DNA from: Bdellovibrio bacteriovorus
GTDB lineage: Bacteria; Bdellovibrionota; Bdellovibrionia; Bdellovibrionales; Bdellovibrionaceae
Assembly (NCBI RefSeq): GCF_001592755.1
Contig: NZ_LUKF01000019.1
Coordinates: 186,001-250,000, forward strand
Reading direction: 5' to 3'
Length of the DNA: 64,000 bases
The notes beneath the pieces are model-generated. The model ran no database searches. It had not been told where the DNA came from and was given only the letters and a program-made list of their open reading frames with translations. The position numbers were made by a program, and so were the translations under genes. Shown here piece after piece: positions 46,164 to 55,625 of this stretch (positions are counted from its first letter, which is position 1; the number at the start of each line of letters is the position of its first letter).

Positions 46164-48456
46164 TCTTCCTTTAGAGGAACAACTTAGAAAAGAGCGAAAC
46201 GAGATTTGGTCTCGCTTCGCTCTGGCATCAAAAAACAATTCTGAGTCCGCGCAAAAAATCTGCCTTGAGTGGAGCCACACTGCGGACCATCTTCTTAAGA
46301 CCGCTTTTCATCACTGCTTTTCGGGACAAAAAGTCGCTCTCTTTGCCTTAGGTAAATTGGGTTCGCTGGAATTAAATCTAAGCTCAGACGTCGATGTTTT
46401 ACTCGTCGCTGAAAGCGAGAACGAAGTTTCATTATCCGCGCTTCGCAAATTTCAGAAGCTTCTAACTGAAAGAACCTTCCAAGGTTTCGTCTTTCGCGTG
46501 GACTTTGATTTACGTCCTGGCGGAAAACAAGGCCCCCTTATTCCTACTTTAGATCAGTTCAAAGACTACTACGGTAACTACGGAGAAACTTGGGAGCGAT
46601 TAGCGTTTGTTCGTCTGCGCGCTATCTGTGGAGATAGTACCGTTGAAAATGAAGTTCTTTCTTTTTCAAAAAAGTTTTCTTTCCGTAAGCACTTGGACTT
46701 CACTCTTTTAGAAGACTTAAAAACTTTGCGCTCGAAGATTCAGAGTCACTATTGGGCAAGAACGACTTCGGAAGTTATTGATTTAAAATTAGGAATTGGC
46801 GGTATTCGCGATGTCGAACTCTTTGCTCACGCCCTGCAAGTCATTCATGGGGGAAAAGATCCCGGCTTACAAGTTCGCGGCACGACAAAAGCTTTAGATC
46901 TATTAAGTCAAAAGCAGCTTCTGCCGTCTGATGAGGCGCAATTCTTAAATTCTCACTACTGGAATTTAAGAAGCATTGAAAACTACGTGCAAGCGCTCAA
47001 TGACGAACAAACACATTTGATCAATACACAAGAGGAACACCCCGAGTTCATCTTACAAGCATTGAAAACTCTGCCTTCACAGATGAAGCGTTGTGATCAG
47101 ATTGTAAAAGGTCTTCTGGGAGAAGCTCCTCAAGATATTTCATTAGAAGAAGAACTTAAAAAATTAGGTTTGGCCGAAAATGACATTCAAGATCTTTGGC
47201 AGGAAATTCTAGGACAAGAAGTTCTTTCACGAAACAAGAACCGCGATGAGCTTGCGCGCAAAGCCTTTCTTGTAGCCTTTTTAGAGACTTTACGTGAACA
47301 AAAAGGTGATATTCGCCGAGGCCTTCTGCTTTTAAAAGATTTTATTCATGGCACGCGCGCAAAAGCCTCTTTCTTTTCCATGCTTTTGCGCGAAAAGGAA
47401 CTGCTTCAAGAACTTGCCTGGCTTTTTGGTCATTCACCATATCTGTCGCGCATTCTTTGCAATCGTCCCGAACTTCTGGACAGCTTTGTCTATCGAATGC
47501 AAGACAAGCTGTCAGACGATCTTGGATCTTTATTAGAAGAGCTTGCTGAAAAGAAGCTGCTTTCTGAGGTCATTAACGGCAGCCAGTATCTTGAAGATAA
47601 AAATCTTCCGATCTTAGTGAAGAATCTGACTTCAACGGCCGATTTGGTTGTCGAAAATTTGCTGCGCGCTTTGAAACGCGATCATCCTTCCGACATCCAA
47701 GTTTTAGCTTTAGGAAAATGGGGCGGAGAAGAATTGGGTTTTAGATCAGACCTGGATTTTATTTTCGTCGTGCCCGCAGAACCTACCGAAAACGATTTCA
47801 AAGTCGCTAAAAGATTTATCACGCGCCTGACAGAACCACATCGCGGAGGAAATATTTATTCCATCGACATGCGCCTTCGCCCTTCAGGAAAAGCAGGCCC
47901 CATCGTAATTCCTCGCAAAGATTTGGAAGATTATCTTTTAAAAGAAGCTTCCGGATGGGAACGACAGGCCTATCTGAAAGCGCGCTATATTGGCGAGGGC
48001 GAAACTTCTCCTTTTCAATCCTATATCCATCGCGGCCTCACAGATGCGGATCTTTTGGAGCTTGAAAAAATCCGCACACAACTTGTAGTGCCGTCCGCAT
48101 CGAATTTGAAATACAGCGAAGGCGGTTTGGTGGATGTAGAACTTGCGGCTCAAGCCTTTGTCCTTTTTCACAAAATCACTCCTAAGAATTCGAATACGAC
48201 GAGTTTTTTTGCAGCCATGGGAGCCGAAGGATCTGTTCTTCAACAGAATTACGATCGATTGCGTCAAATCGAGCAAATGCTACAACTTGTCGCGTCAGAA
48301 TCACTCGTGGAACTGCAGTCAAATCACGAGTCCTTTCAAGCGCTTGCCTTGGCGCTCCAAATTGCTCCTGATGAATTACAACTGGAAGTTTCTCGTCTGA
48401 TAGACGGGAATATTACACTCCTGAAGGAACTTGACCCTCGCAGGCAGCCTCACTAA
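46156..48456 (+). CDS. glnE: GlnE-like glutamine synthetase adenylyltransferase/adenylyl-removing protein (short form)
   Basis: The 766-residue product has two nucleotidyltransferase domains: [21 protein letters not shown] near residue 65 and [20 protein letters not shown] near residue 520, each with the paired Asp of GlnE, and matching [10 protein letters not shown] / [11 protein letters not shown] motifs. GlnE attaches and removes AMP on glutamine synthetase in response to nitrogen status. It is about 180 residues shorter than E. coli GlnE, mainly before the first domain and between domains. The start is a TTG overlapping the tolB end by eight bases; no separate ribosome binding site is seen, so it depends on tolB translation. 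Confidence 0.88.
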   Translation: MSNLPLEEQLRKERNEIWSRFALASKNNSESAQKICLEWSHTADHLLKTAFHHCFSGQKVALFALGKLGSLELNLSSDVDVLLVAESENEVSLSALRKFQKLLTERTFQGFVFRVDFDLRPGGKQGPLIPTLDQFKDYYGNYGETWERLAFVRLRAICGDSTVENEVLSFSKKFSFRKHLDFTLLEDLKTLRSKIQSHYWARTTSEVIDLKLGIGGIRDVELFAHALQVIHGGKDPGLQVRGTTKALDLLSQKQLLPSDEAQFLNSHYWNLRSIENYVQALNDEQTHLINTQEEHPEFILQALKTLPSQMKRCDQIVKGLLGEAPQDISLEEELKKLGLAENDIQDLWQEILGQEVLSRNKNRDELARKAFLVAFLETLREQKGDIRRGLLLLKDFIHGTRAKASFFSMLLREKELLQELAWLFGHSPYLSRILCNRPELLDSFVYRMQDKLSDDLGSLLEELAEKKLLSEVINGSQYLEDKNLPILVKNLTSTADLVVENLLRALKRDHPSDIQVLALGKWGGEELGFRSDLDFIFVVPAEPTENDFKVAKRFITRLTEPHRGGNIYSIDMRLRPSGKAGPIVIPRKDLEDYLLKEASGWERQAYLKARYIGEGETSPFQSYIHRGLTDADLLELEKIRTQLVVPSASNLKYSEGGLVDVELAAQAFVLFHKITPKNSNTTSFFAAMGAEGSVLQQNYDRLRQIEQMLQLVASESLVELQSNHESFQALALALQIAPDELQLEVSRLIDGNITLLKELDPRRQPH

Positions 48457-48491
48457 TAGTGAGAGAGTTGGACAAAAGTCAGGGAGTATAA

Positions 48492-49124
48492 ATGTCGAAG
48501 AATATCGATATTAAAAAGGTATTTTGGATTTACCTATTTGCATTCTTGTTAGCGGCTTTCAGTTTCCGCGCAGACGCAAAGACCGACGCAAAAACGACGA
48601 AGAAGGGAAATAAGGAAATGTTCGCACTATTTGAAACAACTAAAGGGAACTTTAAAGTTAAGCTTTTGAGCGATAAAGCGCCTAAGACAGTTGAAAACTT
48701 CGTAGGCTTGGCTGAAGGCACGAAAGAATGGACTGATCCTAAAACGGACAAAAAAGTTAAAAAGCCATTCTATGACGGTTTGGTATTCCACCGTGTTATC
48801 AAAGATTTCATGATTCAAGGTGGTTGCCCACTTGGAACTGGAACTGGTGGCCCAGGTTACCGTTTTGAAGATGAATTCACTCCTGGCCAACAAAAACACG
48901 ATAAACCAGGCATCCTTTCAATGGCGAACGCGGGTCCAAATACAAATGGATCACAGTTCTTCGTAACAACTGTTCCAACTCCTTGGTTGGATGGCCGTCA
49001 CACTGTGTTCGGTGAAGTTGTTGAGGGTATGGACGTAGTTCACTCTATCGAGAACTCTAAAACAGGTCCGATGGATCGCCCGGTTGAAGCGGTTGTGATC
49101 AAACACGTTAAGATCGTAAAATAG
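48492..49124 (+). CDS. Exported cyclophilin-type peptidyl-prolyl isomerase
   Basis: The 210-residue product has an N-terminal membrane or signal segment ([20 protein letters not shown]) and a cyclophilin domain with [34 protein letters not shown] and [12 protein letters not shown], all active-site motifs. It is therefore a periplasmic isomerase assisting protein folding. AGGGAG precedes the ATG. Codon use is strongly biased (GGT, GCT, AAC), which suggests high expression. A strong terminator follows. Confidence 0.95.
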   Translation: MSKNIDIKKVFWIYLFAFLLAAFSFRADAKTDAKTTKKGNKEMFALFETTKGNFKVKLLSDKAPKTVENFVGLAEGTKEWTDPKTDKKVKKPFYDGLVFHRVIKDFMIQGGCPLGTGTGGPGYRFEDEFTPGQQKHDKPGILSMANAGPNTNGSQFFVTTVPTPWLDGRHTVFGEVVEGMDVVHSIENSKTGPMDRPVEAVVIKHVKIVK

Positions 49125-49147
49125 TTTTCGAAATTGATTTAAAAACT

Positions 49148-49180
49148 AAAAAGCCCGATGGAAACATCGGGCTTTTTTTT
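49148..49180. terminator. Bidirectional intrinsic terminator
   Basis: A 13-base perfect stem (49148-49160 with 49165-49177) with a GAAA loop is followed by a T-run. It separates the cyclophilin gene (+) and the DUF4430-like gene (-). Confidence 0.9.
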
Positions 49181-49640
49181 ATTTCTTCTTAGGACAAAAC
49201 TGTTCAGACCGAACCCAGAACGCCGGCGTACACATATCGTCCTGCCAAACATTTTCTTTGTTCGTCGTGTAGCCATAATACCAAACAAGTCTGTCATCTT
49301 GAGACTTCAGATTCAGCACGTTGGGCATTTTGTAAGGAGTGCTGCCGTTGATCGCATAACACCAACCGTAAGCACGCATTTCTGAGTTGGAAACAATTTC
49401 TAAAGAGTCCAAACCTGTCGGCGTATTGATGATAGAGTTCATGCCTTCGGGCCCACCAATGTAAGGAATTTTGTTCGCATCAAAAATCGCGACGGAAATC
49501 TCCCCTACTGATTTATTTAAATCAACTTCGACCTTACCGTGATGAACAGGTTTGTCGTCGCAAGGGCCATAGACTTCCCAAGTGATGGCTTGAGAATATG
49601 AAGAAGCTAATAAAGTAAGTGCAAAAAGAGTCTTTTTCAT
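49179..49640 (-). CDS. Small exported protein with DUF4430-like fold (putative)
   Basis: The 153-residue product has a signal peptide (cleavage near SQA-IT). The mature part carries VGEISVAIFDANKIPYIG, then YGWCYAINGSTPYKMPNVLNLKSQDDRLVWYYGYT, close in pattern to DUF4430 domains, which are related to the ligand-binding end of transcobalamin-like proteins. Cysteines (PCDDK, WCYAI, MCTPAF, FCPKK) suggest disulfides. The function is unknown; it stands alone. The call of the domain is by pattern only. Confidence 0.6.
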   Translation of the reverse strand: MKKTLFALTLLASSYSQAITWEVYGPCDDKPVHHGKVEVDLNKSVGEISVAIFDANKIPYIGGPEGMNSIINTPTGLDSLEIVSNSEMRAYGWCYAINGSTPYKMPNVLNLKSQDDRLVWYYGYTTNKENVWQDDMCTPAFWVRSEQFCPKKK

Positions 49641-49683
49641 GGGGCCCTATCTATCAACTAAATAGAGCCCTGGCATCTTATTT

Positions 49684-50034
49684 CTAAGAATTTTGTTTGC
49701 GGACTTCTGCCATGTCGATTTCTTTGGATTTTTCTACCACTTGCTCAAAGATTTCCTCTGGTAAGGCGCCTGGTTGCACAAAAATAATATCGCCCTCTTT
49801 AATAACTGCCAGCGTAGGAATGGATTTGATCTCAAACTGCGAAGCCAGTTCAAGCTCGGCATCTGTGTCCACTTTTGCAAAAACCACGTCAGGGTGCTTC
49901 AGGGCAACAGCTTCAAAGATAGGAGCAAAACGACGGCACGGTCCGCACCAGGTAGCCCAAAAATCAATGATCACAAGTTGGTTGTTCTCGACAGTTTCTT
50001 TAATGTTGTCTTTCGTCATTACCATTACAGCCAT
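49684..50034 (-). CDS. trx: Thioredoxin
   Basis: The 116-residue product is a complete thioredoxin: IIDFWATWCGPCRRFAPIFE with active-site C30 and C33, VDTDAELELASQFEIKSIPTLAVI with the cis-proline. It has no signal peptide, so it acts in the cytoplasm as a disulfide reductant. AAGGAGG precedes the ATG; a second ATG follows after four codons. Confidence 0.96.
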   Translation of the reverse strand: MAVMVMTKDNIKETVENNQLVIIDFWATWCGPCRRFAPIFEAVALKHPDVVFAKVDTDAELELASQFEIKSIPTLAVIKEGDIIFVQPGALPEEIFEQVVEKSKEIDMAEVRKQNS

Positions 50035-50146
50035 CGTGAATTTCCTCCTTAGGCGTTGGTCTATGAATACTTTTGCACCTACTAAAAGCTTTGATGTTAA
50101 AACTTAAATACGCAACGATTTAATAAAACTTATGGAGGATTCTCGG

Positions 50147-50626
50147 ATGAAAAAGCTAATTTTGTCGTTCATCGTTTTGTTTGGAGCTAATGCTTGGGCT
50201 GCGGGCGACGCAGGTTGTGGTTTAGGGAGCATGGTTATTTCTAAAAACACAAAGCTTCTGCAACTTTTTGCTATGACGACGAATAATACGACTTTGACTC
50301 AACCTTTCGGTATCACTTCAGGTACTTCGGGCTGCAACGCTCACGGTTTGGTTATGGCTGAAAAAGAAGTTCAGTACTTCGTTGAAGTGAATCAAGAAGA
50401 TCTTTCTCGCGAAATGGCTCAAGGCCATGGCGAAAAATTGGCGACTTTGGCGCAAATGAAAGGCTGCCGTAACGAGGCTTCTCAAAAAGCTTTCGGTACT
50501 TTCACGCAAAGCTCTTATGAAAGAATCATCCCTGCAGCTAACACAACAGCTTCAGACCTAGTGCAAAATTTAAACAGAGAGCTTGCGACACAGGGAGATC
50601 TAAATACAATGTGTCATGGTTCGTAA
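50147..50626 (+). CDS. DUF3015-family exported protein
   Basis: From the ATG at 50147 (GGAGG before it) the product has 159 residues with a signal peptide (cleavage ANAWA-AG) and the family segments GDAGCGLGSMVISKNTKLLQLFAMTTN, FGITSGTSGC and FVEVNQEDLSREMAQGHGEKLATLAQMKGC. This is the DUF3015 pattern; the role is unknown. It overlaps the DUF4105 gene by 11 bases, and the two families are commonly adjacent, so they probably act together in the periplasm. Confidence 0.85.
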   Translation: MKKLILSFIVLFGANAWAAGDAGCGLGSMVISKNTKLLQLFAMTTNNTTLTQPFGITSGTSGCNAHGLVMAEKEVQYFVEVNQEDLSREMAQGHGEKLATLAQMKGCRNEASQKAFGTFTQSSYERIIPAANTTASDLVQNLNRELATQGDLNTMCHGS

Positions 50627-52421
50627 TTTCGTCTTTTGTCTTTTTCTTATCGCCCCACTTTTTACGTGGGGCTTTTCCTTAGATAAAGTCTCTGAATATC
50701 AAAAACAAATTATCGAACGCGAAATGTGGAACGATCCTCAATGGATCCGTCTAGGCCACTATCGTAAAACTTGGCTTAGTGATTTTAAGTCTCCGTTGTT
50801 AGGAAACTTCTTTCTTTCTTCACAAGGTTCTGTGAATCCCCGTGAAGAGTTATTAAAGACCATAGAAGTTCTTTTCAGTTCTGAAGAGAGCGCTAAAAAA
50901 TATCAGTGTCATTACCTTGCGCGCACGTCATGGCTGAAAAGCGCGCTTAAGATGGATGCGCAAGACATCGTCGTCTGTCCTGAGCGCGATGCTTGGAAAA
51001 AACAACTGGGTGCCACAGAATTATTTCTAGTCTTTGCCTCAAGTGATCTGAACAGCGCGGGCTCTAGCTTCGGTCATACTTTTCTTCGTCTGCACAACCC
51101 TAAAAATGTGAAGCAGCTAGAACTTCTGGATTATGGAATTAACTATGCGGCGATGACCGGACCCGACGGTGGCGCGCTTTACGCCTTGAAGGGCCTTTTT
51201 GGTTTCTATCCCGGAAATTATTCGATGCTTCCCTATTATCAGAAAATGCGCGAGTACACGAACCTCGAAGGAAGAAACCTTTGGGAGTATCGCTTAAATC
51301 TTTCCGCTTCTGAAGTTTCGTTTTTAATCGATCATTTGCTTGAGCTTGAGGGCAGCTATGCTGATTATTATTTTTTAAGCGATAATTGCTCTCAGCAAAT
51401 TTTGGAACTTATTGAAGTTGCAAAACCACATTTAGATCTGTCGAGCCAGTTCCATGATGCGACAATCCCCTTAGACACCGTAAAGACGTTGAATGATCAC
51501 TGGCTGCTTTCCGATGAAAAACTGCGCCTTTCGCTTCAAACAGAGTGGCGAGCTCGTTACGCAGGATTAAATTTAGCTCAGAAAAATGCGCTTAAGAAAA
51601 TAGTGCGACATCAAGATACTTCTTCACTCGCAAATTTAGACGTGAAAGAAAAGGCCGAAACTCTCGAGGCCTCTATCAGCTATCTAGCGGTGAAAGAATA
51701 TCGAGAGGAAAAAGAATATAAAAATGAGAAATATGCTTTGTCAGTGGCGCGTGCGCGGCTGGGTCCTCAAACATCTCCTGTGCAAATTCCTCAGCCCCGG
51801 TCACCTTTAAGCAGTCCCAATTCCGTGGCCTGGTATTTAGGATACGGTCAATTTGATCATGAAGATTTTTATCGCTTTAAGTTTCGCAGAGCTTTTCACG
51901 ATCTTTTATCCGATGACAGTGGACTTTCGCCATTTTCTCACTTAGAAATCTTGAGTTTTGATTTCCGTTATTTTTCAGAGAATCAAAATTTGGATCTTTA
52001 CGAAGCTGTGCTTTTAAAATCTTTTTCAACGGCTCCCGTGACGACTTTGGATACTCCTGTTTCTTGGCGAGTGGAAGTTGGAACTATGCCGAAACTTGTG
52101 CCCTATTTTAATTTGGCGGCCGGATTTAGTTTTGATTTTTCTTTTCTTGAAGCCACTAGGATTTCATTGCTTGGTGTTTCTGAAAACTTAAATCTGACAG
52201 AGGTTGCTCAACCTCATCTAGGCCCTGAGATTTTACTGATGACAAAGACGCCGGGAATGCGGGCGCTTGTCGGTACCAAGTATCTTTACAATACTTCTGA
52301 AGGCCGTGGCTTTTTTGAAAATAAGGCCGGTGTCTCTTTCGATGTTCTTAATTTCGAAATTCGTCTTGAAGGTCGTGTGAGGGATGAGCTCCCCGAGTTC
52401 ACGGCCTCTGTCATATTCTAG
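50616..52421 (+). CDS. DUF4105 (Lnb N-terminal periplasmic domain) protein
   Basis: The 601-residue product has a signal peptide (LFLIAPLFTWGF) and a DUF4105 domain at about 125-275. The conserved HxxxxxLH segment reads SSFGHTFLRLH and the conserved Cys region SDNCSQQILELI; the His and Cys are the likely catalytic pair by analogy with Lnb, a lipoprotein acyl-transfer enzyme of Gram-positives. The C-terminal half (about 390-600) is beta-rich and may form or sit at an outer-membrane barrel (YFNLAAGFSFDFSF, GFFENKAGVSFDVLNFEIRL). It is coupled to the DUF3015 gene. A role in lipid or lipoprotein modification is inference. Confidence 0.8.
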   Translation: MVRNFVFCLFLIAPLFTWGFSLDKVSEYQKQIIEREMWNDPQWIRLGHYRKTWLSDFKSPLLGNFFLSSQGSVNPREELLKTIEVLFSSEESAKKYQCHYLARTSWLKSALKMDAQDIVVCPERDAWKKQLGATELFLVFASSDLNSAGSSFGHTFLRLHNPKNVKQLELLDYGINYAAMTGPDGGALYALKGLFGFYPGNYSMLPYYQKMREYTNLEGRNLWEYRLNLSASEVSFLIDHLLELEGSYADYYFLSDNCSQQILELIEVAKPHLDLSSQFHDATIPLDTVKTLNDHWLLSDEKLRLSLQTEWRARYAGLNLAQKNALKKIVRHQDTSSLANLDVKEKAETLEASISYLAVKEYREEKEYKNEKYALSVARARLGPQTSPVQIPQPRSPLSSPNSVAWYLGYGQFDHEDFYRFKFRRAFHDLLSDDSGLSPFSHLEILSFDFRYFSENQNLDLYEAVLLKSFSTAPVTTLDTPVSWRVEVGTMPKLVPYFNLAAGFSFDFSFLEATRISLLGVSENLNLTEVAQPHLGPEILLMTKTPGMRALVGTKYLYNTSEGRGFFENKAGVSFDVLNFEIRLEGRVRDELPEFTASVIF

Positions 52422-52445
52422 ACACCGGGGTGCCTAGTTTCGTCC

Positions 52446-52462
52446 TGTCTCACAATGAGACG
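52446..52462. promoter_or_regulatory. TGTCT-type interrupted palindrome upstream of the 943-residue orphan gene
   Basis: TGTCTCACAATGAGACG has perfect GTCTCA/TGAGAC arms around CAA and lies 84 bases before the ATG at 52547. An inverted TGTGAGACA copy of its left half is at 52516-52524. It is a copy of the motif at 13359, 24043 and 55476. Confidence 0.5.
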
Positions 52463-52546
52463 TGCCAAGCTCTTCTATATTTTACCTAAAGGGCCCAAAG
52501 CTTGCTTCTATCCAGTGTGAGACACAACCGTCTTCAAGGAGCAGCC

Positions 52547-55378
52547 ATGAAATGGTTCCAAAAAACACTTACTGCGATCGCCACGTTCAATATGGTATTT
52601 TCGCCAGTTATTGCTTCGGCTGCCCCAGAGTGGACGGAAAAAGATAAGGCGCAATTAGCTCACTATCGCGATTACTTGGAACCACTCGGATACCGCCTGA
52701 CATTAGATCCTAATGAAAAGAAGGCGTTGGTTTACGATAAGAATACTAATAAGTTAGCTATGGAAGTTCCTTTTGCTGAAGAAGGTGAACTTCGCAAATA
52801 CTCTCCGAAATCTTTAAATCATATGCTGATGGAAGAAATGGTGCGCGTAAAGCAAGCTTCGAAAGCTTCTTGGTCGCATTCTGTAAGAAACCTTCCGGCA
52901 GAATCTGCGATCTTCTTCGTTGCAATGGGTGCCGTGGTTGCGGGTCAGCTTATTACAAACTATTCGCAAAACCCAATTGCAATGAAACAACACATTGAGC
53001 ACTCCCTTTCACCTATTGGTGTTTTTGGCTTCTTTACTTTCATGTATTCACAAGGTGTTACGGCCAATGTTCTTTCTATGTATATGAAAAATCCAAAGTT
53101 CCATCACATGATTCCTTACTTGGGGATGACAGTCGGAGCTTTCTTGCAAACTTATCTTTCTCAAGTGGCTTCTGATCCAAATGTTATGGCGTGTGCGAAA
53201 GTCATGATGGGCGGTAAGGTCTCTGAAAAAGACCAAGCCAATGGCATTGATGCTGATCCATGCTCTAAAGCCTATGAATACCTAGTTCTAAAAAAGAAAC
53301 TTTGGGAGTTCGCACCGGGCATCGTTTCTATGTTGATCTCTTCAGGTCTTGCGGGTGTGGCTCAGTCGGTTATTACTAAGACTGTATTGCGCATCACAGG
53401 CGTAGACATCGCTCTTTGGTTGGTTCCAGGCACAATGCACCTGAAAGGAATCCGTCTTCTTTTAGTAAAAGGCTTACAAATCACAGCTTTCGTAGCCATC
53501 GACATGTGGCTAAACCGCATCGTGGTCTCGACATGGAAGAATATGTACGACGGTGCTGATTTTTATGACGTCAATGATCGCTTGAACGACAAAATGAATC
53601 TTATGAAGAAAAGCCGTTGGGCCGCTGACGACAAAGATCTTCAGGCAGAAATGAAAGACTTCCGTAAAAAGATGACGGACTGGCGTATGATGAATATGTC
53701 GGAGGTGTATGAGGCTCACTCGAACTGGTCAGAGGCTTTGCACCAAATGACATCTATGTTTAATACGAGCTATTCGTTCTATGATTCATTTATCTCGGAA
53801 GTACAGAACGCCAGAAACGATCAAACTCCATATAAATTCCTAAAAGCTACGTATCCGTATAACGGTGTGACAGCGAAAGGACTGCCTGACGATAAGAAAG
53901 ACCTTCTTTTCGTGAAACCACAATTCATTGAAAGCCTTCAGCACGAAACTGTTCAAGACACGGTTGCTGCAACCGAGGAATTGTTGAAGGGTGAAAAAGG
54001 AAAATACCTTTACGACTTAGAGAAGAAGAAATTAAATTCGATCCTTACAAAACTACGTTCACAAGAGCGCGAAACGGTTGGCGCAGGTCTGTCCGAGCTG
54101 TACGAAGAAGTTGGTCGCGCGATGCAAAACGTTTCTGTATCTATGGAATACCGTGATGTGCTTAGAACGATTTATGGTTCTATGGGTAAGCCGTATCCAA
54201 TGATGGAGCCAGGCCGCGGTTGGGTTGAATCTTATGCTAATGCTCCAATGAACGAAGAAACCGTGAAGGGTGCGAAGTACTATCGTCAGGTAGGCCTTTT
54301 CATGACTCCAAAAGTAACTGACTATCTGGTTATGCAAATGCTATGTGGTCCCGACGTAGAAAACGGTGACCATGCAATTAAAAATTCTCGCGGTTATCCG
54401 TCTGTATTCTTGCCGCCACAGATCGGAAACCCAGCGGACCAATTTAATGCCTGCAATCATTTAGGTATGGCTCCCTTGATGCCGAAGGATATCTATAAAT
54501 ATCCTCTTCAGACTGCAACTAAGAAGCAATATCAAGGTGCTATTGACTATCTTGTTCACGAGACACGTCCATCTGTAATTGGTACGGCCGAGCAACCAAA
54601 CTTCCAAAACTGGTGGAAAACTAGAACGGAAGCCCAAATGCAAAAAGCATTTGAAGAGTACGGAAAAAGCTATGATGAAATCGTCGCAAAGATGGTGAAG
54701 GCAGTTTACTATCCTGGTCGTAAATTCTTCAATGGTCGTCCTTTGGTCACGAACCCGATGAAGACATTAAAAATCTATTTCGACTCGAAAACTCGCAATC
54801 GCTACTTCGAAGGCGGTCCCGTTTACAACGGTGCTATGAACTCTGCATTCCAAGAAGAAAGAGTGTATCTTTCTATCCTGGGAGATTTGTTGCAACCCGC
54901 TTCCGAGTTCAACATGGATATCGCACACATCCTTGAAAAGGATCTGACACACCCTGCTTTGAAAGAAGTTGAAAATCAATTCGCCGTTCTAAATGGAATG
55001 ATGAAACGGATTAAGGTCGCAAATAAAGAGGGCCGTGAGGTTGTCGAATCAGACCTTGAGAACTACGAGCTTGAAGAGCAACTTCAGAATATCCAAGGAG
55101 CTATTAAGAAACTTTCAACAGCTCTGGGGGTAGGTGACGAGCAAGAAGGTGCCGTTGTTCAATTGAACAAGCAACAACGCAATGTCGCCGTTACAGCTTT
55201 GGAACAGCTTCAAGGTTTAGCTACTGAAGTAATGATGTATGGCTCAATGGCGAACGCTGTAAGCTGGAGCAAAATCAGAAACTTGAAGAAAATGGATATC
55301 GAACAACAAAAGTTTAATAACGAAATCCAAGCACGCCTGGATGCTATGAGAGGCATTTCAATGCCGGGTAAGCACTAG
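52547..55378 (+). CDS. Large exported or membrane-associated orphan protein
   Basis: From the ATG at 52547 (AAGGAGC before it) the product has 943 residues and a signal peptide (MKWFQKTLTAIATFNMVFSPVIASA). Several hydrophobic segments lie between about 95 and 325 (AESAIFFVAMGAVVAGQLI, IGVFGFFTFMYSQGV, LWEFAPGIVSMLISSGLAGVAQS, GLQITAFVAIDMWLN), suggesting four to six membrane passes. The remaining 600 residues are helical, highly charged and Met-rich, ending with a coiled-coil-like stretch (DLENYELEEQLQNIQGAIKKL). I recognise no family. It has its own upstream motif and terminator, so it is a single-gene unit. Confidence 0.75.
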   Translation: MKWFQKTLTAIATFNMVFSPVIASAAPEWTEKDKAQLAHYRDYLEPLGYRLTLDPNEKKALVYDKNTNKLAMEVPFAEEGELRKYSPKSLNHMLMEEMVRVKQASKASWSHSVRNLPAESAIFFVAMGAVVAGQLITNYSQNPIAMKQHIEHSLSPIGVFGFFTFMYSQGVTANVLSMYMKNPKFHHMIPYLGMTVGAFLQTYLSQVASDPNVMACAKVMMGGKVSEKDQANGIDADPCSKAYEYLVLKKKLWEFAPGIVSMLISSGLAGVAQSVITKTVLRITGVDIALWLVPGTMHLKGIRLLLVKGLQITAFVAIDMWLNRIVVSTWKNMYDGADFYDVNDRLNDKMNLMKKSRWAADDKDLQAEMKDFRKKMTDWRMMNMSEVYEAHSNWSEALHQMTSMFNTSYSFYDSFISEVQNARNDQTPYKFLKATYPYNGVTAKGLPDDKKDLLFVKPQFIESLQHETVQDTVAATEELLKGEKGKYLYDLEKKKLNSILTKLRSQERETVGAGLSELYEEVGRAMQNVSVSMEYRDVLRTIYGSMGKPYPMMEPGRGWVESYANAPMNEETVKGAKYYRQVGLFMTPKVTDYLVMQMLCGPDVENGDHAIKNSRGYPSVFLPPQIGNPADQFNACNHLGMAPLMPKDIYKYPLQTATKKQYQGAIDYLVHETRPSVIGTAEQPNFQNWWKTRTEAQMQKAFEEYGKSYDEIVAKMVKAVYYPGRKFFNGRPLVTNPMKTLKIYFDSKTRNRYFEGGPVYNGAMNSAFQEERVYLSILGDLLQPASEFNMDIAHILEKDLTHPALKEVENQFAVLNGMMKRIKVANKEGREVVESDLENYELEEQLQNIQGAIKKLSTALGVGDEQEGAVVQLNKQQRNVAVTALEQLQGLATEVMMYGSMANAVSWSKIRNLKKMDIEQQKFNNEIQARLDAMRGISMPGKH

Positions 55379-55406
55379 GATACTAAGCTAAAATAAAACG
55401 ATTTTG

Positions 55407-55437
55407 AAAAAGGCATGGCGACTGCATGCCTTTTTTC
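55407..55437 (+). terminator. Intrinsic terminator of the 943-residue orphan gene
   Basis: AGGCATG (55411-55417) pairs with CATGCCT (55425-55431); A-T pairs extend the stem and a run of Ts follows. Confidence 0.8.
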
Positions 55438-55475
55438 GTTTCTGAATAATCCTGTAATATTAGAAGCTTAGAGTC

Positions 55476-55492
55476 TGTCTCAGAACGAGATC
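55476..55492. promoter_or_regulatory. TGTCT-type interrupted palindrome upstream of the 220-residue orphan gene
   Basis: TGTCTCAGAACGAGATC matches the copy at 52446 in 11 of 17 positions, including CTCA, the AA centre and the GAGA arm. It lies 133 bases before the ATG at 55626. Confidence 0.42.
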
Positions 55493-55625
55493 CGACTAAC
55501 AAAAAACGCTCTCCGTTAGTTCTCTGACACTTCAATTTCAACTAATGCGTATAGACGCCCTAAGGACCTGGCGAAGCTTTTGCTTATTAGTTCATTGTAT
55601 CGATTTACAAAATTAGGGAGAGAGT

